Assembly (NCBI RefSeq): GCF_965214215.1
Contig: NZ_CBDCBD010000003.1
Coordinates: 1,612,001-1,676,000, forward strand
DNA: 64,000 nt
Source: Poriferisodalis sp965214215
GTDB lineage: Bacteria; Actinomycetota; Acidimicrobiia; Acidimicrobiales; Poriferisodalaceae
Direction: 5' to 3'
Part shown: piece by piece, positions 52,354 through 60,345 of the stretch
How the letters are laid out: every line of letters begins with the position of its first letter
How positions within the stretch are numbered: the first letter of the stretch is position 1
Made by a program: the position numbers and the translations under genes
Notes under the pieces: generated by a model
Databases searched by the model: none
What the model was told of the DNA's origin: nothing
The model's input: the letters and a program-made list of their open reading frames with translations, nothing else

Positions 52354-53982
52354 ATGAGCGTCGCTTCAGCGGCGCCGGCGTCGGCGCCGATCGGGACGCT
52401 CGACGAAATCCAGTTCGACAATCGCTTCACCGCAGCGTTGCCTGCGGATCCCGAGCGCGACAACTTCCGTCGCCAGGTTGCGGGCGCCTGCTACTCGCGG
52501 GTAGCGCCTACCGCTACGCCTGCGCCCCGGCTGCTTGCGCACAGCGCGGAGATGATGGAACGGCTCGGGTTCGAGACGAGACTGCTCGAAGACCCGCAGT
52601 TTGCCGCGGTATTCGGCGGCAGCGTCGTGCTCGACGGCATGGACCCCCACGCCCACTGCTACGGCGGCCACCAGTTCGGCAACTGGGCTGGCCAGCTCGG
52701 CGACGGCAGGGCAATCGCGCTCGGCGAGGTGGTTGACACGCTCGGCCAGCACCAGACTCTCCAGCTCAAGGGCGCCGGACCCACGCCCTACTCGCGCACC
52801 GCTGACGGCTTGGCGGTACTGCGCAGTTCGGTGCGCGAATTCCTCTGCAGTGAGGCCATGGCACACCTCGGCGTGCCCACCACCCGGGCGCTCAGCCTGG
52901 TGGCGACCGGCGACATGGTCATGCGCGACATGCTCTATGACGGCAACCGTGCGCCAGAGCCCGGGGCGGTGGTGTGCCGGGTGGCGCCCTCATTCGTTCG
53001 ATTCGGCAACTTCCAGATCTTCGCCTCGCGCGGCGAGATCGAGACGCTGCGCACGCTGGCCGACTTCGTCATCGATGCCGACTTCGCCCACCTGGCGGCC
53101 GAACGGGCACCGGACCGCTACGTGCGGTTCTTCGACGAGGTCGTCCGAACGACTGCGGACATGGTGTGCGAATGGCTGCGGGTCGGTTTCGTCCACGGTG
53201 TGATGAACACCGACAACATGTCGATCCTGGGTCTCACGATCGACTATGGCCCCTATGGCTGGCTCGACGACTACGACCCCGACTGGACCCCGAACACGAC
53301 CGATGCGACCCACCGCCGTTACCGCTTCGGCACCCAGCCGGCCGTCGCGCAGTGGAACCTGATGCAGCTCGCCAATGCGCTGTACCCGCTGGTCGGCGAG
53401 GCCGAGCCGCTGCAGGCGGCCCTCGACGGCTACGTGCCCTATTTCGAGCAGCAGTGGTCGGCGATGATGGCCGCCAAGCTCGGCCTGCCGGGGCTGGAGA
53501 CCGAGACCGACCGCGAGCTGGCAACCGACGTGCTGGAGGTGCTGCGGCTGGTCGAAACCGACATGACGGTGTTCTGGCGACGGCTCGCGACGGTCGACAC
53601 CTCCGACGGCGTCGAACCGGCCGATCGCATCGCCCCGCTGGCAGACGCCTACTACCGGCCCGCCGAGGTCACCGCTGAGCACCGCTCAGCCACGAGCGAA
53701 TTCGTCGAGCGCTATGCCGAGCGGTTGCGAGAGCTGGCCATCGCGGACACCGCCCGGGCCGAGGCGATGAATCGGGTCAATCCCAAGTACGTGCTGCGGA
53801 ACTATCTGGCCCAGCTCGCCATCGACAGCGCGACCGAGGGCCGGCCTGAAGCCATCGGCGAGCTGCTCGACGTCATGCGCCGCCCCTACGACGAACAGCC
53901 CGAGCGGGAGTCCTACGCGGCGCTGCGACCCGACTGGGCACGCACCAGAGTCGGCTGCAGCCAGCTCTCCTGCAGCTCCTGA
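52354..53982 (+). CDS. selO: SelO/YdiU protein adenylyltransferase (pseudokinase fold)
   Basis: A 542-residue SelO homologue from ATG 52354. YGGHQFGNWAGQLGDGRAIA, LQLKGAGPTPYSRTADGLAV and RSSVREFLCSEAMAHLGVPT form the nucleotide-binding lobe. GFVHGVMNTDNMSILGLTID contains the catalytic Asn/Asp, and DYGPYGWLDDYDPDW is the metal motif. The C-terminus is GCSQLSCSS, where eukaryotic SelO carries selenocysteine and bacteria a Cys. The enzyme AMPylates redox-related proteins. It is downstream of mrp in the same direction. Confidence 0.95.
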   Translation: MSVASAAPASAPIGTLDEIQFDNRFTAALPADPERDNFRRQVAGACYSRVAPTATPAPRLLAHSAEMMERLGFETRLLEDPQFAAVFGGSVVLDGMDPHAHCYGGHQFGNWAGQLGDGRAIALGEVVDTLGQHQTLQLKGAGPTPYSRTADGLAVLRSSVREFLCSEAMAHLGVPTTRALSLVATGDMVMRDMLYDGNRAPEPGAVVCRVAPSFVRFGNFQIFASRGEIETLRTLADFVIDADFAHLAAERAPDRYVRFFDEVVRTTADMVCEWLRVGFVHGVMNTDNMSILGLTIDYGPYGWLDDYDPDWTPNTTDATHRRYRFGTQPAVAQWNLMQLANALYPLVGEAEPLQAALDGYVPYFEQQWSAMMAAKLGLPGLETETDRELATDVLEVLRLVETDMTVFWRRLATVDTSDGVEPADRIAPLADAYYRPAEVTAEHRSATSEFVERYAERLRELAIADTARAEAMNRVNPKYVLRNYLAQLAIDSATEGRPEAIGELLDVMRRPYDEQPERESYAALRPDWARTRVGCSQLSCSS

Positions 53983-54103
53983 GCGGACGCGCTAGCGCGC
54001 TGAGTGCTGGTCAGTTCTTGAGAGTCCCTTCCAGGTCGGCGCTACGACCAGGTGGCAGATGCGGCTCTCCGCCCGTTCGATGCCGGCAGAGACCTCCGCG
54101 TCG

Positions 54104-54382
54104 CCGATGAGCGCCGCCGATTACCGTGAACTAACGAACACCGACACGCCGCCCATGCAAAAGAAGAAGGTTCAAATGTGGGCGTGGGCACCGACCGTTC
54201 TCTTGCTCATCGTGCTGCCCAATCTCATGGAATCGCTCAATGTGTCTCGGTGGTTCTTGACCGCCCCTGCTGCGGCCGTTACGGGCTGCATCGTGATTTA
54301 CGTATGGGTCAAAGATCGCCGTAAGGCGTCGAAGGAGGCAGTAATCCGGCGCCGGGCCGATGAGTCCCGCCAACTACCCTGA
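54104..54382 (+). CDS. small two-helix membrane protein, member 1 of a local family
   Basis: The frame from ATG 54104 (MSAADYRELTNTDTPPMQKK) encodes 92 residues; the real start could be ATG 54155. Two hydrophobic segments (APTVLLLIVLPNLMESLNVS; LTAPAAAVTGCIVIYVWV) flank a short polar turn containing NVSRW. The basic tail is KDRRKASKEAVIRR. Other members end at AAIRG; here the reading continues through RADESRQLP and overlaps the start of the next family member by 23 bases. Topology and pairing suggest an immunity-like or accessory membrane role; function unknown. Confidence 0.55.
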   Translation, partial: PMSAADYRELTNTDTPPMQKKKVQMWAWAPTVLLLIVLPNLMESLNVSRWFLTAPAAAVTGCIVIYVWVKDRRKASKEAVIRRRADESRQLP

Positions 54383-54626
54383 CACCATGAGCGCCCGCGC
54401 TGAGACGATGACCGCGCCGAAAGAGAAAAGCAATAGTCGACGCTGGATGCTTATCTTTTGGGCGGGGGTCGTGGTGCTCAACGTCGCACATCGGCTCCTG
54501 GAATGGCAGAATGTGTCTCGCTGGGTTTTGACCGTCCCTTTTACGGCCGTTGCCTGCTGCATCGTGGTCTACAGATTGCTCAAGCGCCGCCGTGAGGCGG
54601 CACGGGATGCGGCGATCCGAGGCTGA
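54360..54626 (+). CDS. small two-helix membrane protein, member 2 of a local family
   Basis: An 88-residue product from ATG 54360 (SPANYPDTMSARAETM); the downstream ATG 54387 may be the leaderless start, preceded by TACCCT. It shares NVSRWVLTVPFTAVACCIVV with member 1 and ends in the family tail RRREAARDAAIRG. The stop codon lies in the conserved DNA repeat shared with members on the minus strand. Two membrane helices, no recognised domain. Confidence 0.6.
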   Translation: MSPANYPDTMSARAETMTAPKEKSNSRRWMLIFWAGVVVLNVAHRLLEWQNVSRWVLTVPFTAVACCIVVYRLLKRRREAARDAAIRG

Positions 54627-54652
54627 GGGTCGGCGCTCGACGTAGGGGAACG
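54610..54652 (+). repeat. family 3'-end repeat, copy A
   Basis: The core GCGATCCGAGGCTGAG and the following GTCGGCGCTCGAC form the last codons, stop codon and a short hairpin (GAG-GGTCGGCG-CTC). The same sequence, with a few changes, occurs in reverse orientation at 57915-57957 and 58807-58849. Confidence 0.75.
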
Positions 54653-54849
54653 CACCGGCGCCGGTCGTCGTCATTCACGCCGGAGCGGCCGCTGGAGCAT
54701 CGTGGTGGTGGTGCGTCCGCCGTCAAGTCTCGACGCCGGCAACCGACCGGATCGCATGGCGGACCGGGGAGGCGCTCGCCTGCGCAAGACCCAAGATGAA
54801 TCAGTTCGTCGCGTCCCCTTGGGCGTTGATGCGCTGTTCGCAACAGCGG

Positions 54850-56460
54850 TCAGGCGATTGTGCGCAGCGGGATCTGCACGACGGCCTCGGATCCCGGCGG
54901 CGGCCTTCGGCGCCGGACTTCGAAAGTGCCGCCGAGGTCAGACCCGCACAGCGCGCGGACAATCGAGGTGCCCAGCCCGCCTGAGCGCTGGGAGTCGTAG
55001 CCCTCTGGAATGCCGACGCCGTCGTCGCGCACGACCATCGACAGCAGATCGGTCGACGGTCGGGAGATCTCGACCTCGACGCGGCCGATGGGGCTCTCGG
55101 CAAGTCCGGGCACCGCCTCGAGCGCGTGGTCCTCGATCTCCCACAGCTGGGGAAACGCATGGTCGACAGCGTTCTGCAACAGCTCGTTGAGCACTACTGC
55201 CAGCGATGTTGCAGTCTGCGATCGCAGCATCCCCGCTTCGCAGGAGACGGCGAATTCGATGGGCCGTTCGGGGAAGGTGATGCTCTGGCGCATTGTCTCG
55301 GTGAGCGTCTCAGCCACGTCGCAGAAATCGACGTCGTCGGTCGTCTCGGCCGACAGCGTCTGATGCACGAGTGCGATGGCCCGGATGCGACGTACAGCCT
55401 CATCGAGGGCCCGGTTCGCTTCGCGTGACTCCAAGCGACGGGCTTGGATGCGCAGCAGCGATGAGACTGTCTGCAGGTTGTTGGTCACCCGGTGGTGAAT
55501 CTCACGGATGGTGGCGTCCTTGGAGAGGAGCAACCGGTCGCGGCGTCGCAACTCGGTGACGTCGCGCATCAGCACCAGGGCATTGCGCACCGGGGTGTCG
55601 GTGAGCGGCAGCGCCTGCAGCTGCACCGTCACCGACTGGTGCTCGACCTCGCCCACCACCGGAATGCCGCCACTGATCGCCCGTCCCACCACGTCGGGTC
55701 CCAATTCGAGATCGCGGACGCGACGACCTTGCACGTTGCCGCCGACGCCGATGCGGTGCAGCGCACTGACAGCATTCGGCGACGCGAATCCGATACGCGT
55801 CGTCTCGTCGGTGAGGAACAACCCGTCGCCGACCCGCGGCGCCTCCTCGTTGGTGATGTCGGCACCCCGATACGGAAACGAACCTGCGGCGACCATGCGC
55901 GCCAGGCGGCCAAACGTTGCGATGTAGGTGCGCTCGAGCTCGCCGGGATCTCGGATGTCGGTGAAGCGCGGCGTCACCTCGCCGCTCATCACGGCGATCG
56001 TCACACCGTCGAATGTCACCGGCACCGCGGTGATGCGCGCACGTCGGTCGCCGGGCACGCGCAAACCTTCACCCGTGACGATCACTCCCCGAGCGAAGGC
56101 CTCCGACACCAATGGCCGTTCGCTCGCAGCAACACACAGCCCGATGTGATCGTCGCGGTACAGCGTGCGTCCGGTCGTCGGCCGGATCTGGCCGATCACC
56201 GTCAGCGGAGTCTCTTTGCCCAGTCGACGCCACGGACGGGGGGCGCCGTCCTCATCGTTCGAGTCAGGGCCAGCGACCTCGTCGGGCAGCTCGTCCAGCG
56301 CCGTCACCTGGCCAGGCACGAACAGCAGCAAGTCGGAGAATGACAGGTCAGCCAACAACGACCACCACGCCATGAGATGCCGGAGATGGCGGCGCGGACC
56401 GTCAGCAGAGTTGTCGCGCTCGCTGGCTGCGGGCAGCGGCCGGTCGGCGGGCGCCCGCAT
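54850..56460 (-). CDS. PdtaS-like sensor histidine kinase
   Basis: The start is ATG 56460; the resulting 536-residue protein is soluble. An N-terminal GAF-like domain (WSLLADLSFSDLLLFVPGQV, RTLYRDDHIGLCVAASERPL) precedes a PAS domain (FLTDETTRIGFASPNAVSAL, about residues 215-310). HisKA_2 carries the phospho-His in IREIHHRVTNNLQTVSSLLR, and the HATPase has LNELLQNAVDHAF and VVRDDGVGIPEGYD. The domain order matches mycobacterial PdtaS, which senses ligands in the cytoplasm and signals to the RNA-binding regulator PdtaR. No PdtaR gene is adjacent. Confidence 0.88.
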   Translation of the reverse strand: MRAPADRPLPAASERDNSADGPRRHLRHLMAWWSLLADLSFSDLLLFVPGQVTALDELPDEVAGPDSNDEDGAPRPWRRLGKETPLTVIGQIRPTTGRTLYRDDHIGLCVAASERPLVSEAFARGVIVTGEGLRVPGDRRARITAVPVTFDGVTIAVMSGEVTPRFTDIRDPGELERTYIATFGRLARMVAAGSFPYRGADITNEEAPRVGDGLFLTDETTRIGFASPNAVSALHRIGVGGNVQGRRVRDLELGPDVVGRAISGGIPVVGEVEHQSVTVQLQALPLTDTPVRNALVLMRDVTELRRRDRLLLSKDATIREIHHRVTNNLQTVSSLLRIQARRLESREANRALDEAVRRIRAIALVHQTLSAETTDDVDFCDVAETLTETMRQSITFPERPIEFAVSCEAGMLRSQTATSLAVVLNELLQNAVDHAFPQLWEIEDHALEAVPGLAESPIGRVEVEISRPSTDLLSMVVRDDGVGIPEGYDSQRSGGLGTSIVRALCGSDLGGTFEVRRRRPPPGSEAVVQIPLRTIA

Positions 56461-56467
56461 TCGATGA

Positions 56468-56698
56468 TCAGTCCGCTGCGAAGCCGATGCGCCGATCGCC
56501 AGCCGGACCCAACTCAAGGAAGGCGAGCTTGTCGATGGGCACGCCGACCCGGCGCCCGCTGCGATCGGTCAGCCACAGCACCGACGCATCTCCGGCCAGC
56601 GCGCCTTCGAGAGATGCCGCTGCATCTTCAGCAGCATCGTCTTCGATCTCGACGCTGAGCTCGCGACCGCCGTGAGTGATGCCGATCCGGATGTCCAT
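56468..56698 (-). CDS. DUF3107 family protein
   Basis: A 76-residue protein from ATG 56698: MDIRIGITHGGRELSVEIED, then VLWLTDRSGRRVGVPIDKLA and FLELGPAGDRRIGF. This is the full-length pattern of DUF3107, which is restricted to Actinobacteria and has no known function. It ends 7 bases before the histidine kinase start on the same strand, so the two are probably cotranscribed. Confidence 0.92.
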   Translation of the reverse strand: MDIRIGITHGGRELSVEIEDDAAEDAAASLEGALAGDASVLWLTDRSGRRVGVPIDKLAFLELGPAGDRRIGFAAD

Positions 56699-56876
56699 AG
56701 CCGCAGGCTACCGGTGGTGCTTGCTGCAATCGCCAAGCCCCGCCGAGCCAGTGATATTCAGCCATCCGCCTCGGGTGGACCTTGATGTGCGGCCAGCAGG
56801 TCGCAGATTGCCCGCAAAGCCGCTAGCAGGCGTTCTCGCACCCAGGCCGACATCGTGATGCATCGCTATGTAGACA

Positions 56877-56890
56877 TATATGGTCACAAC
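56877..56890 (+). promoter_or_regulatory. possible leaderless promoter of the recombinase gene
   Basis: TATATG at 56877-56882 within an A+T-rich patch lies 8 bases before ATG 56891, which fits a leaderless actinobacterial transcript. There is no ribosome-binding site. The overlapping CATATATG is a small palindrome. Confidence 0.35.
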
Positions 56891-57658
56891 ATGTCGACAG
56901 AGTCCAACACTCAAGCCCGACCTTCCCGGGCCCGATCGGAGTCTTCTGGTCGCGTCGCCTTGGGCTACGCGCGCGTCTCGACCGCTGAGCAGGCCCTCAG
57001 CGGGCTGGGGATCGCTGCGCAGCGAACCGCCATCGACGGCTGGGCCGCGAGCTGTCTCCACGACGTCACCGTCGAGCATCACGAAGAGGATGGGACGAGC
57101 GGGATGGTGGCCCCGGCGGATCGGCCCGTTCTCAGTCTGCTGTTAGAACGGCTGGCCGACGCCGAAGACCCCGCCAGCGCGCTCGTGGTATCGGGGCTCG
57201 ACCGGCTGGGGCGCAACGCCATTGATGTGCTCGGCCTTTTGGATCGGGCGGAGCGGGAACGCTGGTCCGTGGTGCTGCTCGACGTGAAGCTTGACACGAC
57301 GACGCCGATTGGGCGCTTGGCCGCGACCGTGCTGGCTGCCGCAGCCCGCATGGAACGGGATAACACCTCCGAACGTACCCGCAAAGCTCTGGCAGAGCGA
57401 GCCGCAGCTGGGGCACGGCTGGGCCGCCCCGTCAGCAAGGAGACACGGGCCGCGGCGCTGCGCGTCGAAGAACTGGCCGCCGACGGGCGCTCGCTGCGAG
57501 CAATCGCGGATGAGCTCACCGCGGAGGGCTGGCCCCGCGCCACAGGCGACCGACAGCGGCCCTGGAACGCACTGGCCGTCAGTCGAGCGCTGCGCAGCCT
57601 GCAGCTCGACCGCGAGGCAGCCGCCAAGGCCGCCGCAGCCAAGCGACGAATCAACTGA
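56891..57658 (+). CDS. serine recombinase / resolvase-invertase family
   Basis: A 255-residue protein from ATG 56891. The catalytic serine is in LGYARVSTAEQALSGLG (about residue 32). SALVVSGLDRLGRNAIDVLG holds the conserved Arg cluster, and TPIGRLAATVLAAAARMERD is the E-helix. A C-terminal helix-turn-helix is suggested by VEELAADGRSLRAIADELTA. Size matches resolvases and invertases, not large integrases. It lies between oppositely oriented copies of the 3'-end repeat, making it a candidate for DNA rearrangement here. No transposase partner is visible. Confidence 0.88.
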   Translation: MSTESNTQARPSRARSESSGRVALGYARVSTAEQALSGLGIAAQRTAIDGWAASCLHDVTVEHHEEDGTSGMVAPADRPVLSLLLERLADAEDPASALVVSGLDRLGRNAIDVLGLLDRAERERWSVVLLDVKLDTTTPIGRLAATVLAAAARMERDNTSERTRKALAERAAAGARLGRPVSKETRAAALRVEELAADGRSLRAIADELTAEGWPRATGDRQRPWNALAVSRALRSLQLDREAAAKAAAAKRRIN

Positions 57659-57941
57659 CCGCGACACACCTTCGCCGAGGGCGCCATCCCATGGCACTCG
57701 CCGGCGCAGCGCTGCCGTACCTCGAAGACGACCTCCTCAGCGGCCCGCTCGCCACGTTCCTCCAGCGATGCTCCCGTGACGACATCGGCCTGCTCGACGC
57801 CGCAGCCACCCGCAGCGTCTGGGAGGCGCCGATACAGCAGTCCGGCGAACCCTGCACGATGCTGCTTGAAGACTCTCAGAACCTGTCGCGCGAAGTCAGA
57901 TGCAGCACACGAGCGCGTTCTCGTATGTTGAGCGCCGACGC
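57659..57941. other. spacer after recombinase gene, including repeat copy B
   Basis: No gene is supported with confidence. A plus frame (57691-57999) begins MALAGAALPYLEDDLLSGPL but runs into the reverse strand of the family repeat, so it is probably not a gene. Repeat copy B begins at 57915. Confidence 0.4.
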
Positions 57942-57957
57942 TCAGCCTCGGATCGCA
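57915..57957 (-). repeat. family 3'-end repeat, copy B
   Basis: Read on the minus strand it is GCGATCCGAGGCTGAGCGTC then GGCGCTCAACATACGAGAAC. It contains the stop codon of the small membrane gene at 57942 and the hairpin GAGCG-TCGG-CGCTC. It lies inverted relative to copy A, 3.3 kb away. Confidence 0.8.
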
Positions 57958-58178
57958 GCTTCCCTCGCCGCCACGCGGCGACGGTTGACCAATGCGTAAA
58001 TCAGGATGCAGCCCGTAATGGCCGCCGAGGGTGCCCACAGCACCCACCAAGACCAGTCCGTGGCCTGTTGCGCGACGTTGGCCAGCAGGACCGCCGCTAT
58101 AAGACCGGGCGTCCAAATCCGACCACGGTTTTTCTTCTTCGGGTTCGGTGTAGGCGTCATCTCATGGTCTGTGTTCAT
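57942..58178 (-). CDS. small two-helix membrane protein, member 3
   Basis: 78 residues from ATG 58178, overlapping the stop of member 4 by four bases. A basic N-terminus (NPKKKNRGRIW) is followed by two hydrophobic segments (PGLIAAVLLANVAQQATDW; VLWAPSAAITGCILIYALV). The SAAITGCILIYALV segment is close to the second helix of members 1 and 2. It ends RRRVAAREAAIRG, the family tail, inside repeat copy B. Confidence 0.7.
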   Translation of the reverse strand: MNTDHEMTPTPNPKKKNRGRIWTPGLIAAVLLANVAQQATDWSWWVLWAPSAAITGCILIYALVNRRRVAAREAAIRG

Positions 58179-58420
58179 GGGTTCAGGACCGCCTCACGGC
58201 GGCGCAGCTCACGCCTCTGGTAATACATCATCCCCAGAGCCGAGGCCGCCAAGAGAAACAGCACCGCGACATGCGCCATGCCGTCAATCCTTTGGGCCAA
58301 GGAGGCCGACAGAAAGCCAGTCGTGAAGACCACAGCCAACCGCAAGCCGCGCCTGTTTTGTTTCGGCGCCTCGGCTCCCGTGTCGGTGCTCACGGTGTCA
58401 CGGTAGCTGCGGCTCATCAT
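58175..58420 (-). CDS. small two-helix membrane protein, member 4
   Basis: From ATG 58420 the product is 81 residues (MMSRSYRDTVSTDTGAEAPK). The start overlaps the stop of the orphan EF-hand-type tip by four bases; the GTG at the VST position, preceded by TACCGT, is an alternative leaderless start. Helices: RLAVVFTTGFLSASLAQRI and AHVAVLFLLAASALGMMYY. The tail is RRELRRREAVLNP, diverging from the AAIRG consensus just where the next gene begins. Confidence 0.65.
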   Translation of the reverse strand: MMSRSYRDTVSTDTGAEAPKQNRRGLRLAVVFTTGFLSASLAQRIDGMAHVAVLFLLAASALGMMYYQRRELRRREAVLNP

Positions 58421-58800
58421 TTGCACCAGTCCGTGTTCGCCACGTGCGGGCTGGTCGCGCACGTGTAAAGGCGGTGCATCTCTTTCCATTCCGCCCGCTC
58501 CTCGGCAGTCAACGTCCCAGCGTCCTTCTTGGCTTGAATCTCTTGGCTCTTGCGGACCATTTGGCCCTTCGTCGGCACCTCGTCGGTGTCGTCGGCGGGC
58601 GCTGGCCGCGGGTCGTTGGGCTGCTGGCCGTCGGAGTCGCTGTCGGAGTCGCTGTCGTCGATGGAAAGATCAATCCAAGTGACGCCGACCGTGCATCCGA
58701 GGTCGGCGGCACGCTTGGAGATTTTCGCAGCTCACAACAGCCACCGGCGAACACCGAACAGCCAACGGCCGCCAGCCGTCGAGGTCAGCAGCCGAGCGCG
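58417..58800 (-). pseudogene. orphan C-terminal fragment of the EF-hand exported protein
   Basis: An open frame from 58731 to the stop at 58417 encodes 104 residues without a usable start codon. AAKISKRAADLGCTVGVTWI parallels TPAAKSYLDRTCNFAVTVTA of the EF-hand protein (59136-60571). An Asp/Ser linker (SIDDSDSDSDSDG) follows, then TLTAEERAEWKEMHRLYTCA parallels ITKDELTRIQNEYGCAQGWA. Similar sequence (TAGGRWLFGVRRWLL) continues upstream through an in-frame TGA to about 58800, next to repeat copy C. I read it as a truncated, displaced tip followed, as in the intact locus, by a coupled small membrane gene. Confidence 0.5.
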
Positions 58801-58806
58801 TTCCCG

Positions 58807-58849
58807 TATGTCGAGCGCCGACGCTCAGCCTCGGATCGCCGCCTCCCGT
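58807..58849 (-). repeat. family 3'-end repeat, copy C
   Basis: Nearly identical to copy B: GCGATCCGAGGCTGAGCGTC then GGCGCTCGACATACGGGAAC on the minus strand. It ends the small membrane gene at 58825 and immediately precedes the orphan tip fragment. Confidence 0.8.
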
Positions 58850-59139
58850 ACCGCCTCACGGCGTTCCTGCCTGCGGAAACGCGTATACGACACGATCCCG
58901 TAGACCGCCCACGCTGCCAGCAGAACCCACCCCGGGACGCCGATGCTCATCGCGCCCAAAGCTGCCAAGGACGTCACACCGCCGCGCCCCATGATGGCGA
59001 GAAACAGCTTGAAGGAAGACCTCGGGCCAGGCGGGCCGTAGCCGCCCTGAGCGACCCAGGCATCCCACAAGGAAGACCTCGGGGCGGGCGAGTCGCTGTG
59101 CTCTGCCGTGCTCATGGTGTCAAGGTAGTTGAGGCTCAT
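58825..59139 (-). CDS. small two-helix membrane protein, member 5
   Basis: 104 residues from ATG 59139 (MSLNYLDTMSTAEHSDSPAP), overlapping the stop of the EF-hand protein by four bases. The second ATG (58825 side, at 59115), preceded by TACCTT, could be a leaderless start. Hydrophobic segments (KLFLAIMGRGGVTSLAALGA; VPGWVLLAAWAVYGIVSYT) are followed by RRQERREAVREAAIRG, the family tail. Position directly after an exported protein suggests a protective or anchoring partner; inference only. Confidence 0.7.
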   Translation of the reverse strand: MSLNYLDTMSTAEHSDSPAPRSSLWDAWVAQGGYGPPGPRSSFKLFLAIMGRGGVTSLAALGAMSIGVPGWVLLAAWAVYGIVSYTRFRRQERREAVREAAIRG

Positions 59140-59733
59140 CGGCCCAGCGCCGCACAGGCGTTGGCCCAGCCCTGGGCGCAGCCGTACTCGTTCTGAATCC
59201 TCGTCAGCTCGTCTTTGGTGATCTCGCCCTTACCGCGCCGCCACTTAGCCTCGGCATCCCTCACATCACCAAGGGTCGGCGGGCCGTCGGTGCCGTCGCT
59301 GTCGTCGCTGTCGTCGGTGTCCTGGCGGGAGCTCCGCAGCCCTACGTCACACTTCCACTGCGCTTCTATGCGCTTGCGTTGTGCGTCGGTCACGTCGCCA
59401 GCTTCGTTCTTTTTCACCACCTCGTTCCACTCGGCGGTGCTGATCTTGCCGTCACCGTCAGTGTCGGGGTCATAGCTGCCGTCGGTGCCGTCGTCGTTCT
59501 CGTCGCTGGCGTCGGGGTTCCTAATGAGGCGGACGACTATGGCCGTGGCGGTGACGGTGACCGCAAAGTTGCATGTTCTATCCAAGTAACTCTTTGCAGC
59601 TGGAGTTCTGAGCCACTGGACCCAACCCGCTGCTGCCGCGCCGCCTGTGGCGACGGTGGTCTTACCGGCTGCGTAGACCAAAATACCGCACCCCAGCATT
59701 GCCGCCGTAACTTCGATGGCTGCTTGGCCCTCC

Positions 59734-59741
59734 GGGGGGGG
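59734..59741. other. G8/C8 homopolymer at the frameshift point
   Basis: Eight consecutive G on the plus strand. On the coding strand the run separates GEEIVRAIEDLWGKIPP from EGQAAIEVTAAMLGCGILV. One added C, or two removed, restores a continuous frame. Confidence 0.85.
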
Positions 59742-60078
59742 ATCTTGCCCCAGAGATCTTCGATTGCTCGGACGATCTCCTCGCCACCCGCCGCCCTTAT
59801 CTCGGCTCGCGCCACAGCGTTCTCGCCGTTGGCTTCGTTGATCGCTTCCCACATGGCTCGGGCTTTGCTCAGCGCCGCTGAGGTGCCGGTACTGAACAGA
59901 TCGCCGATCTGATTCAGGCGGGCGGCCAGACTGTCGGGCGCGTCGTTCTCGCGGCAATTCTGCGCACCGTGGGCACCGGTCTCTGTTTGCCCTTCGGGGC
60001 AGTGCGAGTCGTCATGGCGATGGCAAGCGGATTCGCTCTTGTTATCGCCTATGGGGTGCCTGTGGCGCTCGTAGGACC

Positions 60079-60345
60079 TCAGGGGGCCTTGGTACGACGA
60101 GCACGGCTTGATGTTGTTGGTGCTGGTGCCGCCGCCTTCGCCGCCTTCGTCGTCGGTGTCGTCGTCGTCATCGTCGCCGCCGTTGTTGGTGTCGTCGTCA
60201 TCGTCGCCGCCGTTGTTGGTGCTGGTGCCGCCGCCGTCGTCGTCGCTGTCGGTGTCGTCGGTGTCGGTGTCGTCGGTGTCGGTGTCGGTCCCTCCGCCGT
60301 CGTCATCGCCGCCGCTGTCGCCGGTTTTCTTGTTGTCGGATGGGA
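60079..60345. repeat. low-complexity Asp/Thr/Gly-coding repeats
   Basis: Short GTCGTC-, GTCGGT- and GCCGCC-type units recur. On the coding strand they give GTDTDTDDTDTDDTD, then two copies of a TNNGGDDDDDTNNGG-type unit. It forms the acidic linker of the exported protein. Confidence 0.8.

Noticed and set aside
56891..57658. IS607-like element (serine transposase with TnpB)
   Set aside because: No TnpB gene or characteristic ends are present nearby; the protein fits resolvase/invertase types better.
57079..58116. 345-codon minus-strand frame across the recombinase gene
   Set aside because: Most of it is the shadow of the serine recombinase; the remaining part has no family resemblance and crosses repeat copy B.
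54610..58849. Integron attC sites at gene ends
   Set aside because: The repeats lie at 3' ends and form hairpins, but I see no GTTRRRY/RYYYAAC core sites and no tyrosine integrase.
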